Part shown: one piece after another, positions 46,054 to 59,110 of the stretch | Position numbering within the stretch: position 1 is the stretch's first letter | Layout of the letters: each line of letters begins with the position of its first letter | Source of the DNA: Panax quinquefolius | Lineage: Eukaryota; Streptophyta; Magnoliopsida; Apiales; Araliaceae | DNA: 64,000 nt | Reading direction: 5' to 3' | Assembly: GCA_020205615.1 (NCBI GenBank) | Contig: CM035164.1 | Coordinates: forward strand, 957,501 to 1,021,500 | Notes under the pieces: generated by a model | Seen by the model: the letters and a program-made list of their open reading frames with translations, nothing else | What the model was told of the DNA's origin: nothing | Database searches by the model: none | Position numbers and translations under genes: made by a program

Positions 46054-46880
46054 TTTAGATAAATTAATTTTAAAAAAATAACGTGAAAATAAATAATATT
46101 AGGGTATCGGAGTTAAGATTGATACTGAAAGGGCTAAAATTAAAATCTTGTCAAACTTTGAGCTTAATTTTGAAGTTAACCTAAAATAAAATATGAAAAA
46201 GTTGTTTTTTTTATGTACTTCAGTGATAAAAGATTTTTTTCTCAAACAATAAATAAGTCAATTACATAAATTATTGCATGGACTAATTATACATCATATC
46301 TCAAATGAATGGTTCACATTATTATTCTCTCTCCCAAAACCCAAAACCCAATGACACATTAGAAAGAAAATTTATAATTTCTCCTATTTTTTTTAAATGT
46401 CTTAATTTGTGTGAAAATTATCATGCTTTTTTGTCATCCTTTTGGGATGGAGGGATTAAAAAATTATAAATTGATATTTTTATATAAAAAGCTGATATTT
46501 CTATATAATCACTCTCACATGAATAGTAAGTGAGTCTCACCTCCACACCTCCACGTGAGATTCATGTGAAAATATTATTTTAGCATGTGAAAATATCAAT
46601 TTCATAAAAAATAAAGTTTCGTGCATTCCATGAAAGTAAGGTTATAACCAGAATTATTTATTCCTCTTTTTAAAAATTTGTATATCAATATAACCTAGAA
46701 ATGCAAAAATTAAAATTAAAAATTAACAAATTATCCTTATTATAAAATGAGATTGTATATGCTATCAAGTTATAATGACAATTTGCCTTGATACCTCATA
46801 ATTTTTATTATAAAATGAGATTGTATATACTATTAAACGCGGAGAGTATCAGGTATATACTATTTTATTTAATATATATT
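46054..46880. other. AT-rich intergenic, nothing firm
   Basis: No ORF of note. 'gtgaaaatatcaattt' and 'tgatatttctatata' type inverted stretches at about 46470-46610 hint at another small element, but I cannot define ends. Confidence 0.35.
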
Positions 46881-46882
46881 GT

Positions 46883-47012
46883 TCACTATCTTTAGCGACA
46901 GTTCGGTCCGTTGCGTATATTAGAGAACCGTCGTCTTAACTTTTAGCGACGCATCGAACCGTTATCATAACATATAAACCGTTTATCTATTCTATAGCGA
47001 CAGAAACGGACT
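46883..47012. repeat. Three TAGCGAC motifs at ~51-bp spacing after CACTA
   Basis: Begins CACTATCTTTAGCGACAG. The motif TAGCGAC recurs at about 46893, 46944 and 46995, each followed by a similar A/C-rich stretch with CCGT. Subterminal arrays next to a CACTA terminus are typical of En/Spm DNA transposons, but no opposite end was found. Confidence 0.4.
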
Positions 47013-47104
47013 GTACTGTCAAGTTATCATGTAATTCTTAGCTTGAGAGGCTACCAATTTTCTTCAGAAGAGTTTCAATTAAATGAATCATTTCCTAAAT
47101 CCAA

Positions 47105-47300
47105 TTTTGTTATGCTTGTGGTTTGTTCGGATACTAGCGTTTGAACCTTCGAATGCATTGTACTAATTTTGTTGAGTTGTATTTGAAGTCCAAACGTTGC
47201 TTTTGTGAGTTAAATAAGCTGCGTTTAAAATAAAATACGCTTAGACAAACAAGATTTTCAAATGCGTTTGAATTTCCAAACGCTCTAATCGCACTAAAAC
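47105..47300 (-). repeat. Dispersed repeat, copy 4
   Basis: Reverse complement matches 9900-10165 over 'caaacgcatttgaaaatctt' and 'cttatttaactcacaa'. See the copies at 690 and 9900. Confidence 0.65.
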
Positions 47301-47898
47301 ATAATCTTCCAACACTCAAAACATTGAATTACTTCCAAAATAAAGGTTTTGCAGATATTTGAAAAATTGTCCATATTGATCAATTAAATAACCAGAAGTT
47401 CAATGAGACCAATCTAATTTCAATGATTCCAACACCCATTGGCAGGATTGTTTGATTTTTTTTTTCCCATTTATTTTGATCCAAAAACAAAGATAAATTT
47501 TACTTTAGTAGAAAAAAATATCACTAAAGTCATGTTTGTTTGTAAAAACAATATTTAAAATTAGGCTATTTGTCTTAATTTAATACTATTTCAGACTATT
47601 TAATCCTATTAGTCCTTTAATGTGGAACTATTCATTTTTTAGCTTAAAATGAAAAGACTATTAATCACACATCCATCATCATGCGATTATATAATCCCTC
47701 CAAATAATCTTAAGAATAACAAAAAATAGTTCATATGACTATTTAAGGAACTATTAATCCCCCCTCATGAAATAAAATAGTCCAAAATAATCTTAAATCA
47801 AGACAAATAATCAAATCTCAAAGCATATTTTTACAAACAAACGTGACCTTAGGGTTGATCAAATATTATTATGGCATTCCCATTACATTCCTAATTAA

Positions 47899-48286
47899 GA
47901 GGGTGTTTGATAAAAACTGAATAAATCTGAATCTGAATGAGCTAAATCTGAATGAAAAAAGCTGTTTGATAATTGACATGTCTGAAACATCTGAATAATT
48001 TTTTTTTATTATTTTATCCCCTCTAAAAAAATTCAAAATTGTTATAAATTTATTTAATATTACTTAATATAATAGTTAATATTTTTTTAAAATTTTTTAA
48101 TTTTTTAATTTTTTTTTTACTTCATTCATATGCTCATTCAGCTCAAAAAATCTAACTTAACCATTCAGCTCGTCTATCTTACCGATTCAACCATTCGACT
48201 AAAACAAATCGATCGACCAATTCAAATTCTGCATCAAAAACAACGAATTGATCGATTCAAATTTCTAAACAAACACCCCCTAAAAC
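47899..48286. mobile_element. MITE-like element, ~388 bp, related to 45249-46053
   Basis: Left end AGGGTGTTTGATAAAAACTG followed by 'aatctgaatctgaatgag', as in the 45249 element. Right end AAACAAACACCCCC then TAAAA. Non-coding, with several CATTCAGCTC-like motifs in the right half. Confidence 0.6.
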
Positions 48287-49167
48287 TATGAAAATATTTA
48301 AAAATTTTGTGCATCGCGCTTGACCCACCCAAACGCAGCGTTTGGGAGTATCACATTAGTTCTGAAATCCAAATACTAGCACATTAGTTCTGAAAAAGAA
48401 TGAACCCAAGATGGAGCATCACTCTCCATCATATTAAGCATAAATAAGCCCTAACAAAAGAGTTGAAGCTTTTGCAAGAATATCGCCGCCATTCCAGAAC
48501 TTTCGTTGGCTTTGACAGGGATGAGACGACAAATTTATATTGATAGTAAATACTGACATATGCATACGTGAGATAGGAAGGAATTAATAATAGCACCCTA
48601 ATTTATTCTATCTTATTGCTTAGAGTTCCACGTTAGTCGCACTTCAACTTCATCGTAGATTTGTCGACATACAAATCATCTCCCTTTAAGTTATGGAAGG
48701 ATGAAGGAGAAAACACAACTTCAACAACCATGGAAACATGAAGATAAGAACACACAGCATATCATTGTATCTGAAGATGTTTCTGTTTGACCAAAGTTCC
48801 CATAAAATGCAGTAGGCTGTAATCAACTTAACAATGTCTAGCTGCGGTTTAATACCAACAAAGAAAAGAACAAAAATAAAAGAAACTAAGAAAATTCTGA
48901 AACTAGAGGCCATTATTTTGAGATGAAGCAAAGCAAATAACTATTTGCAATCAACTTTAATATCCTCCCAGCTTGGAAATGATCTTTTAATACCTGGGAT
49001 ACTGTTTCAATTATCAAGTCTATTGGACTTTATATAAATACTGAAAAATGATTTCCTTAAAATCTAGCAGAATTTCATGACGGAATGATTTCGAATGTCT
49101 TGTGAAATAAGACAACAAACAAAATTGGAAGAAATAGAGTGAATAAGAAAATAACCCCTTTTATAAA
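48287..49167. other. Downstream flank of the ABC1 kinase gene
   Basis: No coding region supported; probably includes the 3' untranslated part of the kinase gene near 49167. Confidence 0.4.
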
Positions 49168-49707
49168 TCACCGGGCTTGTTCATCCACCAACTTGTGAAT
49201 AAGTCTCGAAATACAAACCCAGAAAGTCTCTGGAATTTTATGACCAGAATGTAAAATTAAGGCAGAAATGATATCTAAAGTAAACTTATGCACCTCAAGT
49301 TTAAATGACATACGGATCAGCATAGCTGTCCACGCGTCTGGGGCCACCTTCATTGCCTGTTGCATATATCTGAATCCATTGACCACCCTTGTGAGCATTG
49401 TCCGGTCCTGCGGAGAAAGAGGGATAAATAAAAGAAAGACAAAGAAAAGAGCAAACATGGGTAACGATGATTAAACTATGACACACAGTAATGATGTCAA
49501 ACTTCTAGGATTGGATAATTATGATATTGAAATACTACCTTTGTTCCAAAAAAGACCTTTGTAAATACAGTTATTACATGTCCTTAATCAAGATGCTCAT
49601 GGAAGAGAAATAATTTTCTAAATATCCATCCCAAGATACCGTGTGTGGAACTCATAAAGGGGAAATCAAGAAAAGGAAAAGAAAGGTAAACGGAGAAATA
49701 TGTATAC

Positions 49708-49781
<74 letters not shown>

Positions 49782-52700
49782 GATGCTTCACATAAGCTTT
49801 AAAAACATCTTACTTGGAGTTGCTTTATAAAAGAAATGCTTTAGTTGAGCTTCTGAACCATGCCCTTATATTGCTATTTAGTTAGAGGTGCTTGCACGTG
49901 CAATAGATTATTAAAAGAAAAAAACAAAAAAGGAGATGAAATCATGAAATTCGAGTGTATATTATATATAAATTCAAATGCTGGCAAAAAAAAAATATAC
50001 ATGCAAATTTAGATAAAGAATGTTAGATATGACATTCTATTCTTTTATTAATATTTGTCCTACTAAGTTGTACAACAGTATACAAGAAATGTAATAGGCA
50101 GGTCAGCTCACCATCCTTGGAGGAGGTGTACTCCTCTTCGTATATAGTATAAATAGACGTACTACACAAAGTGCTTGATTACTGAGACTAATACTATTAG
50201 GTTAGAATTTAAAGATATCATGAATTGGAAAGCTCTCAGATTTACCACCTTGGCCTGTAGATGAGCCATTATGAGATTCTTTTTGAAACAAGCCATTATG
50301 AGATTCTAAATAGGTTGTAAGCATCTAAAAAATCTTTTAGGCCTCGGCCAGCAGTTAGTATGTCTCAAAGAACCTGTGTTCATTAAAAGATATTTTTTTT
50401 TCTTTTCCTTATCTTTCCCTTTGCTTTTCTAAATTCCAAACACCACTGAGAGAAAGACCAAAAGCCAAATCAAATAGAGGAACAGCTGAAATGAAATTTA
50501 AAAAAAAAATATCGGTACAGTTGGGGAAAAACTTTGTTAAAACATAGCAAGGGATAATTGGCAGGAAGGTATAAAAATCAACATTTACTTATAGCTCGCC
50601 AAAATTATAAAATAAAAAAAACAAAAACAAATCATCACACCTCATGCTCTAAGATTAAAAGGATCGGTTCAAGTATTCTTGTCAGTACTTTCTATAGCAG
50701 GTTCTAATGAGGTCCATTAGGAGATACTGTTGAAAAGAAGTATTATCTCTAAAGCATAGATAATTTGAGTACCTCATTTGGTTTACACAAAATTTGTGAT
50801 AATTTGCACATGTTTTTTTTCTTTTTTTAATAATTGTGTAATAAAAATTTGTATTAAAAGTCACCAAAGGGAATAAAAAGCCTCCCTTCCAAACCCAACG
50901 GCCTAAAGGCTGTACAAACAAATAAAACCAAAAGCACACAACACACACAGTGCATTCCAAAAATGAACTCCTATTAAAAATCCATAAACTAGACTAGAGA
51001 TACCGGAAGACCTCATGAAACAAAAATCGGATAAAAGACGAACAATATTCCAAGTACTGAATATGCTATTTAAGGGAATCTTGTAAGACCAAAATACTAT
51101 AGAATTATAGCTGCATCTATATTTTATGCTGTATTTTATATATTTAAGTTTGAAATACGTAGCTTTAAGTTCCAACACCTTTTCTTAAGGAAGTTATTGT
51201 TCCTTGAATAAGAGAGTGACTGTTCCTACATAACCAGAACACCAAGCTATAATAAATTAAAACCAACCTCAGATTCTGATGTCTCTCTTGCTTGAAAGTT
51301 TTCACCAAACATGGATGCAACAACTTCATCTTCAAGAAAAGTATCAGCTGCCTTAATTATGTCTCTTACAAGGAAAACACGTACTCTTAGACCCTTGTCA
51401 CTCAGGATAAATTGGAATAGATCTTCAGTGGCAGATACAACTGCAGGCATGTCAAATGACTTCCATCCCAAAGGATTTGAAGATTTTTCTTGACGATTAG
51501 AGGGTCTCTCAACAGTCTCAGCCTGTTGCGATATTGCTGCTATCTGAAAAATAAATAAAATGACATTTGAAATTAACATTATTCAAAATAGGTATTTTTA
51601 CTTTACATAGACAAAGGTATGAACACAAACCATTATAGACTGCAGCTGATATCAAGATTGAGTTTTCTATGGAGATATTACTAAAGTAAATAATAAAATC
51701 ATTGGCAGGAGAAGAAAGTCACGCAATACATGTAATTCCCTGGATACAAGACGGGGGTTTTTTTTTTTGATAAGCTGCCTGCAAACAAAAGTTGCAACGC
51801 ACTCTAATAATCACTTGCAATGTATTTTAAACCCTACCAGAATAAGTTGTAAGAAATATGCATTATTATGATATATTGATGAAAGTAGTTACTCAAATTT
51901 GAAATTGAAATTTGAGAAATACCACTAATAAAATACTTAAGGTGCATCAATACTAATTAGAAGTCAACCTATAACAAAACTAGTTTATCAAATTACTGAA
52001 AGGAGAGCTAAATTGACCAGCAGATGTACTGATGTTCTAATATATGACCCACTCACGAAGCATAAGCTCTTATCGAGAATACCATTTATTCAGAATCATA
52101 TATAGATGGAAGTTTATATATAAGCAAGACATCATCATCCAAAGAGAAAACACCCTACCAGTCGTTCTAGCCGATTCCACCTGATAGAGCCGTCATTACG
52201 GATAAGAAGTTCTCTCAGTATTTTCCTCATATCAGGATGTGGGTCTGCTAAAAGCCTCCCAATTACGAATGGATACGCACTCTCAACGACTTTGAAATCA
52301 GGATCCAATGTTTTTGCAGTCCCTTCAAGTGAACCAAGTGCTCTTATTACTAAGGCATAGTCTGGAGGAAGTGAAAAGTTGAACTCATACATAACATCAT
52401 ATAGTTGGTTCAGTATGCCCTGCAATCCAACGCAACATAGAAGTTAATTTTTTAATACATTTATCAAAATATTTACCAGAGAAGCTTTCCACCAAAAATT
52501 AATCAGTGGGAAAAACACTAGTGATTCTGATAGGTATTATACTCGGATCGTTTATGGAACGAATTTGACTTAGCAACCACTCAATAGGGGGACAAAGCAT
52601 TAGTTGTATAAGTCAGTAATCAATATACTAGAAAGAATACTGCCAAGAAATTTCTTTAGTGAAGTCAACTACTTTGGATGCACAACTATCAGAAAAAGTA

Positions 52701-54754
52701 ACTTGCGAGTATCACTTCCACTACATCCATCAGAACTCTGTGCATCAATTGACACTTGACAGTAGCATTTTGGATTGTCTGATATTCCTAATAATAGAAA
52801 ATCACCACAACTAAACTGTATCGAGATCCATAACATGCCAAAGACCAACAGGATACTGCAGATATCAATTACACTGGCCATAGTGCTCATCAGTTAACTT
52901 AAATATCCTTGGTTTGAAAAAATTCAGTAGAACATATATGATCTTATGGAGATTCTTAACAATTTGGTCCTTACTTTTCCAAGATAATTTATATTTAGTT
53001 TAACGATACAGACACACACATCTATTTCCCGTCAAAGACTTGAATCTTTCACTTATCCACTCGGAGTTGCAAGAGATACCATTATGTTAGAATCGGATCA
53101 CACACACGCACACAACAGTAAGGAATCAACACAAGAATTTACGTGGTTCCCCAATTCGGGAGCGGCGAAAGAAGCTGTTTTATTTATGATCTAAGTACAT
53201 AAGGTTTTACAATAGAGATATATAACCACTACTTCTATCCCAACCCTAATTTATATTATAGTCTTTTTATTTTCCACTTCCCTCACTCCGCTTTATTTTC
53301 CGCTTCGCTCCGCACTTGGTCTTTTTCAATAACTTCTCAGTTATGAGCCACAAGTTCCAACACATTAAAACTAATAACTAAGTGGTGCTACAAGAGATTT
53401 AACATCACAACACTTCTAGTTAGAGCATTGCTCGAACTATAGTTGCATGAGCACATGCTTCCCAAAGCATTTTTAATTAATCAAATTATTGCCAACAAAT
53501 TTCTTTATGTCCTCAATTAGAAAAATCCATTTCAAAATATCAGATTACTTGAGTTTTTCCCCTGTCTTAAAAAGGGAAATATTTGAATCTTAGGAGATGT
53601 ATTTATTACAACATTTCACCAAAACTGAAAAGATGATGATATTTTGTTTTACTATAAACTTGGAACTTCAACCCACGAAATACACACATATACTACAAGT
53701 GAAAACAGGACAATCTCCAAAATGACGTAACAAATCCAGCAATTCCCTGAACCATAAACCAAAAGATGAGCACATGTTGTGCTTATCAAAGCTGACAGTT
53801 CCTAGTTTTAATATATATATTTGGAAAGCTAAGGTTCCTTCCAAAGTCAAAACTTTTGTATGGTCTTTGGTTTACAAAGATTGAATATTAGTGATCTCTA
53901 TCAAAATCGCAAGCCTTACAAAGTTTATCTCCACTTCTCCATACATTTGTTTTATGTGCAGACAGAGTAATGAGACTCATGCTCATTTATTTTTTCATTG
54001 CCCTGTTGCTTGGGGAGGAGAGGAGTGAGCGTGTCCTGGTTCAGTGAAAGATATGTTGCTAGTTTATATTCGAGAATTTGGAAACGAGGGATGCCAAAAT
54101 TTTATGAAAGTGTGCCTTTTTTCCATTTTATGGGGAATTTGGAATTAGCGTAATGCTAGACTGTTTAGAGAAAGTTGTTCTTCTTTTAAGTTGTTGAATG
54201 ATAGGATTATTTCCTTGAATATCTATGGGTTTCTTCTATGGGGGCCTTTAGGTATCTCTGTGACTTATTTGTGTAGAGATTGGAGGACTGCACTTTTTTA
54301 AGTACTCTTTTGTTATTGTTTTTTAGTCCGTTGAGGATGGACTTCTTGTTCCTGCTTTTATTGTATCCTTTCTTTTCTATTAATAAATTTTCTTCTTTTA
54401 TCAAAAATATATATATATATATATATATATGTTCACAAATCAAGATAGTAAAGTAAGTGCGTTTTGTACCTTGTTTGTCATGGTTTCAACAAAGGAAATG
54501 GAATGTACTCAAAAAAATGCTATTGTTACTACGATGAATCAATGATACAAGACAATAAATAAAATATAGTCATAGTAAAGCTAGAAAAATTAAAAAATGC
54601 AAACCTGGAAATCTTGAGATAGTCTAGTTCCATCGCCAAAGGATGTTTGCAAGGCATCTGATACCGACTGTATGTCAGCCCCTTCAGGGAGAAATCCCAG
54701 AGAAAGAAAATCATTTGCTAAACCCAGAGAGTCACGATTAACAAAGTGCACAAG
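49168..54754 (-). CDS. ABC1-type (UbiB/AarF) atypical kinase, C-terminal four exons
   Basis: Plant ABC1 kinases mostly sit on plastid lipid droplets or in mitochondria and act in prenyl-lipid metabolism (family knowledge). Four exons, all in phase with clean GT/AG borders: 54754-54605 (LVHFVNRDSLGLANDFLSLG), 52419-52159 (LYDVMYEFNFSLPPDYALVI, GSLEGTAKTLDPDFKVVESA, DGSIRWNRLERL), 51543-51268 (GWKSFDMPAVVSATEDLFQF, KGLRVRVFLVRDIIKAADTF), 49407-49168 (PDAWTAMLIRMSF, ending DEQAR, TGA). This is about 308 residues, the part after the catalytic core; the kinase motifs and transit peptide must lie upstream. No further exon is visible up to 55540, where Gypsy C begins, so the rest is either beyond that element (outside the window) or lost. 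Introns carry a small solo LTR and a LINE piece. Confidence 0.88.
49408..51267 (-). other. Last intron of the ABC1 kinase gene
   Basis: About 1.9 kb, AT-rich, with a CT/CA/TA microsatellite at 49709-49781. The stretch 50017-50190 ('ttagatatgacattctattc' to 'agtataaatagacgtact') looks like a fragment of an LTR with a TATA-like box, but without matching ends. Confidence 0.4.
49709..49781. repeat. (CT)n(CA)n(TA)n compound microsatellite
   Basis: About 15 CT, 15 CA and 7 TA units in a row, in the last kinase intron. Confidence 0.95.
53085..53362 (-). mobile_element. Small solo LTR (278 bp) in an ABC1 kinase intron
   Basis: Reads TGTTAGAATCGGATC to GAGCCACAAGTTCCAACA, with CATTA on both sides (53080-53084 and 53363-53367). 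TG...CA ends and the 5-bp duplication show LTR-type integration; 'aatttacgtggttcc' is a stretch common in plant Copia/TRIM LTRs. No internal region, so it is a solo LTR. The orientation is a guess. Confidence 0.85.
53819..54432 (+). mobile_element. LINE (L1-type) 3' end, truncated
   Basis: Frame pieces IWKAKVPSKVKTFVWSLVYK, NRKPYKVYLHFS, then HAHLFFHCPVAWG and VKDMLLVYIREFGNEG match the zinc-binding region at the C-terminus of plant LINE reverse transcriptases. The 3' tail 'ttgaggatggacttcttgtt' and 'tattgtatcctttcttttc' is typical of plant L1 untranslated ends, followed by an AT run. 5'-truncated and frameshifted; it lies antisense in a kinase intron. Confidence 0.85.
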
Positions 54755-55540
54755 CTGTAAGCAACAAGAACTTATCAGTAAATACAGAAATCCATATTTG
54801 AAAACGCAAATGTCAGACATCAACTCACAGAAGACGAAGGGTTACAATGATATAACAGATACACTCATAAGATAGCAGTAGAGGTGTATTTGCATGTGGG
54901 TGTGGTGTATTTTATAGAAACAGGAAAAAACACAGAATCACACAAAATGCTCTGTCTGCGGCCCAACAACAAAAACAAATTTAAAAAGAAAAATGCAGAG
55001 ACACACTTCCAAGGGGAAAAAAGTGAATGTAGTAGATGCCTAAATAACAATATGTAACACCTTAGCCATATCAAGGATGACACCAGCTGAAACAGAAGAT
55101 TTTTAAACATGGAAAAGATGGAATGAATTTAAGTATTACGTTTAAAGTACAAGAAAGCTGACATCGTAAGCCTCAACAGGAATTCAAAGCCACTTGGTAG
55201 AAGAGTTTTGAACATAGGGTCAAAAGCAATAGAGTTCCTCAAGTCCGACTCTGATTTGGACATGGACCAACAAGGAAATCTTAATTGTCTCGTAAGAACT
55301 AAAGCTATTAGCTATAACTTAGTTATAAGTACCTACACTTCTCAGATTTTTTTACATTTAAAAAATGATTGCAGGGGTAAAAAGAGGCGTGGAGGGAGAC
55401 GATGACCGCCCACCCCAACGCTAGAATACCATTAAGTAGACCTAGCAGCAGTTGTACCTGTACGTTTTCTTCATTGATAATATGATTTTGGAAGAACAAG
55501 AAAAATTAAAATTAGTGCAAAAATTTGTTACCAGACCCTC
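54755..55540. other. Upstream flank or intron of the ABC1 kinase gene
   Basis: No further kinase exon recognised. A short stretch 55095-55060 on the minus strand, CAG then GTGTCATCCTTGATATGG, could be part of an exon but is too short to judge. Confidence 0.35.
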
Positions 55541-55549
55541 TGTAATACC

Positions 55550-55584
<35 letters not shown>

Positions 55585-57530
55585 ATTTTGTTTTAAAACA
55601 TATTAATTGGACTTTGTCATTTATTTTGAGTCAAACTAGTTATTTTATTTGTGTGGGCTAATAAATATTAATAAGTGTGGATAAATTAAATTTAGTACAA
55701 ATTGGGCCTTAAAATTTATTTGGGTTTAATTTAATTAAATGTGGGTAATAATAAATCCTATTAAAATTAGGAGAGTTAATAAGATAGGTTGATAAATAAA
55801 TAACAATTGAAGTCTAAACTTTCTTATTACTTATACGCACTGGGAAAAAAGAAAAAGAAGAAGTGGCGCCGCACATTGTATCAAGTTTGTCTGGGTTTTT
55901 TTTTTCTTCTTTTAATGCTTTCGGTTATAGAATTTTTGTGGCGATTTGATTTATAGATATGAATAGTGATGGCAGTCAAAGTTTCTGACATTGTATATAT
56001 TGTTTTACTATTTTTGGCGATTGCAAGTGTTAATCTATATATATATATATATAGGTATATTACCAAGTTGCTGCAATAATTACGTTATTATATATATAGA
56101 TATATTAGGATTATTTATATCAATATATGTACCAACCTGCAGGGCTTGAATATTAAGTTATATATATATATATTATATTTTAATATGTTTTGGCCATGAA
56201 ATTTATAAACAAAATTAGTAAATCAATTGAAATTATGTATAATAAAATTTCTTAATAATAAATTTAATAGTATTATGTTATTAATGATTGAATTGTAATA
56301 AAATTTTATTAAATTATTTAGGTTGAACCGGAGAGAGTCTAAACGAGTTTGTTTTAATAAACTTTGGGTATTGCATTATCGATTCCAGGTACGGATTCCG
56401 TACTCTTTCAAATGAAACTCTTTTGTTTTTTGATTCGCTTCGTTTAGTTATTCGTTTTAAAATTTAGTATTGTCTCTCATAATTGTCCTTGTCAATTTAT
56501 TGTGATAAATTTATTTTGACGTTGATTAGAATTCATATGTGTATTCTTTAGACTAGGGCATCATGTCTAAATTTTATTTTGATATTCATAGTGATGTACA
56601 TATTATTATTTTAGAGACGTGTGTTGATGATTCGCTCGATTTAACATGTACATCGTTAGAACCCCTTTGTGTTGATATTTTGTCGCATGTGTTGTGACAT
56701 TATATTTTTGTTAGAATACCATAGGGTATACCGAGCTATAACCACACGTGGGGGTACCACAGGCACGTCCTCTTAACCGAGGGCATGACACCTTCCGTGG
56801 CGGTGTGATCGATCCACAGGCGTCTCCGTTTTGTGCTCCGGCTGGGAGTTGGCCATTTGGTGTTTTGTTGTGGGGCGTATGGGTCGACCCTAGTTTCGCT
56901 TATACTCACATTATGCGGATTGGTGATGTTTGTGCCAAACACGCCTTCCGATTTTACATCACGTTCGGATTCGCGGTCCAATGTGTGTGACTTCACAATA
57001 ATGGCATTATGTGATTTGCTGTGTGGCATTATTTGACTTGCTGTGTGGCAAGGTATATTCTATTTTGTTACGAGCTCGGTATGAAAATAACACCCACCCA
57101 TTTGATTCACCTACTTTTTCGTTGTGTTAGTTTTATTCGTTTTCGTTTGATTCATTTCATCTCATTTCATTTAAATTGAGTTAGTTACTTGGTTCATTAA
57201 TTGTATTCTATATCCGTCTTTGGGCATTTGGCTCGTCTTTGTGTTTTTTCTTCCGACAGTAATCGAGGGGACCAAGGCGAAGTGTGACGAGAGCTTCCTT
57301 TAATCCAATAGTTTTGATATATTTTGTTAGGTTTCAATACATTGATTTATTTAAAGTTGTAATAAGTATTTTAGATTGTGGATTGAGCGGTTGGAGATTT
57401 ATTATGGTTGACTTGTGGTATTTATAAGTTATTAAGACTATTCTTTTGTGACTTTGAGCCTTCTTATTAAATTTATTAGTTTTGTTGTATTTTGAATAAC
57501 CTCTTTCTATTTTGGGAAGGGGTGTTTCTG
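55541..57530 (+). repeat. 5' LTR of Gypsy C
   Basis: Begins TGTAATACCC and a run of about 30 A, and ends near GGTGTTTCTGAG before the primer site. Matches 62487-64000 and the inverse of 14324-16265. Confidence 0.9.
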
Positions 57531-57713
57531 AGTTTAGTATCGAGCCGTGTTCTTTCTTGTAGAAAACCTATTTAGGTTTGACACATGTGAGTTATGGGTG
57601 AACTTATGGGTTAGGTTTTTGTTCGCTTTGATTTTCTGTCAAATTTATCATATCCGCTTATATTCAAATTTGTCTCTAATCTTCCTTGTTTATATTTGTG
57701 ATCTCTTTCTTAG

Positions 57714-58930
57714 ATGGCTCAAGATCAACTAGAGTTCTTTGGGAGGCGAGGTAACAATAGGGGAAGAGGTGAAGGTCGGTCCAATAAGCAACCTAATGAT
57801 CGATTAATGCTCAATTAGCTACCTTGGTGAATCGAGCGATGAACCGAGCTTTACCTCGATTGGTTGCACAGTGATACAGTAATGCAAAGATTGCCACCGT
57901 AAAATTTCTGACGGGAGAACCCGGAAATAATGGTCCACGACAAACGTTGAGGAAGGAATGCGAGATGGTCATGGTCGGCAGGGGTTCCAATGTATGTAGG
58001 GTTGGAAAGGTTCGAAAGCGAAACCACGATCCTTGATTCGACTCAACTCAATTGATGCAGAGAATTGGATTGCTCACCCAGAGAAGATTTTTGATGTATT
58101 GGGGTGCTCGGATAATCGAGAGTATTGCTTGCGCTTTATAAGTTTGAAGGGATGCACAGAGGTGGTGGAAAGCGTTGAAAACGACAAAGGGTGATGGCTA
58201 TGTTGAGACACTTAGTTAAGCGGAGTTTTGTGAGGTCTTCTATCGCCAGATTTCCGATTCTTGATAAAGAGGCCTATCGCTAGGGACTACCTGTCCATTC
58301 GACAGAAAATGATGATGAGTCCATCACGGACTTCATGACGAGGTTTACTAGTCGGCAGATTTGCGGGAACCTCAAAGCAGGGACCGCAGCTGAACAAAGC
58401 GAGAGAAGTTCAAGTGGCGGATTCATTATAGGTATCGCCAACATCTTATTAACAACAAGTTTCAGACGTGTCGTGAAAGGCCAATGCGGCCAAAAATATT
58501 GAGATTGAATGACGACTTTTCGGTCTTCTAAACCGGAAGAGAGTCGAAAGAGGGACGAGATGACCAACAGGTCAAGCTTGATTCAAAGAGGGAGAAGTCG
58601 AGGTGGCAACAATGCAGAATCGTGGTGGCAATGGCGATGGCGTGGCGAGAATCGTAACAGGGTTATCGCCGAATGCCTCGCCAGGGCAAAATCGTCGCCT
58701 TGACTACCTTGGTATGGACAAAATCGTCGCGAGGGACAGAATCGTCTGCAGGGCAAAATCGTGGTCGTTATCCAGACCACCGGTGGTGGGGTAACCTGAA
58801 TCTAATTCGATAACTCCTGTCTTACTTGTGGGGGGCAAATCATCCGGAAGGCAAGATTGCAGCACTCACCGCGTGCATGCTTTTTGTAATGGACGGATGG
58901 GTCATATTGCTAGGGATTGTCTTTGGTCCA
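57714..58930 (+). pseudogene. Gypsy C gag remnant
   Basis: Starts MAQDQLEFFGRRGNNRGRG and is soon stopped. Later pieces include HPEKIFDVLGCSDN-like and an Arg/Gly-rich stretch. A zinc knuckle end reads GRMGHIARDC at about 58890, with its first Cys pair in another frame. Confidence 0.8.
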
Positions 58931-59022
58931 CGCGAAATGGTGGAGGTGGTGAAAATGGGTGGCAATGGAGGTCGCCGTCGTGGTGGTCGAGTATTTGCCT
59001 TGACATATAATCAAAGCGGGCG

Positions 59023-59110
59023 GTGCACCGTGTATTGTTTCGCACTCTTTTAGTTGGTAATCGCGAGGCTTCTATTTTATTTGATACGGGTTCTACTCAT
59101 TTCGTTGTTG
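59023..59110 (+). pseudogene. Gypsy C protease active-site region
   Basis: LVGNREASILFDTGSTHFVV keeps the DTG catalytic motif of aspartic proteases, unlike element A, which has DLG. The frame closes further on. Confidence 0.8.

Noticed and set aside
50017..50190. Possible solo LTR in the last kinase intron
   Set aside because: TATA-like and LTR-like wording is present, but no matching TG...CA ends or target duplication could be placed.
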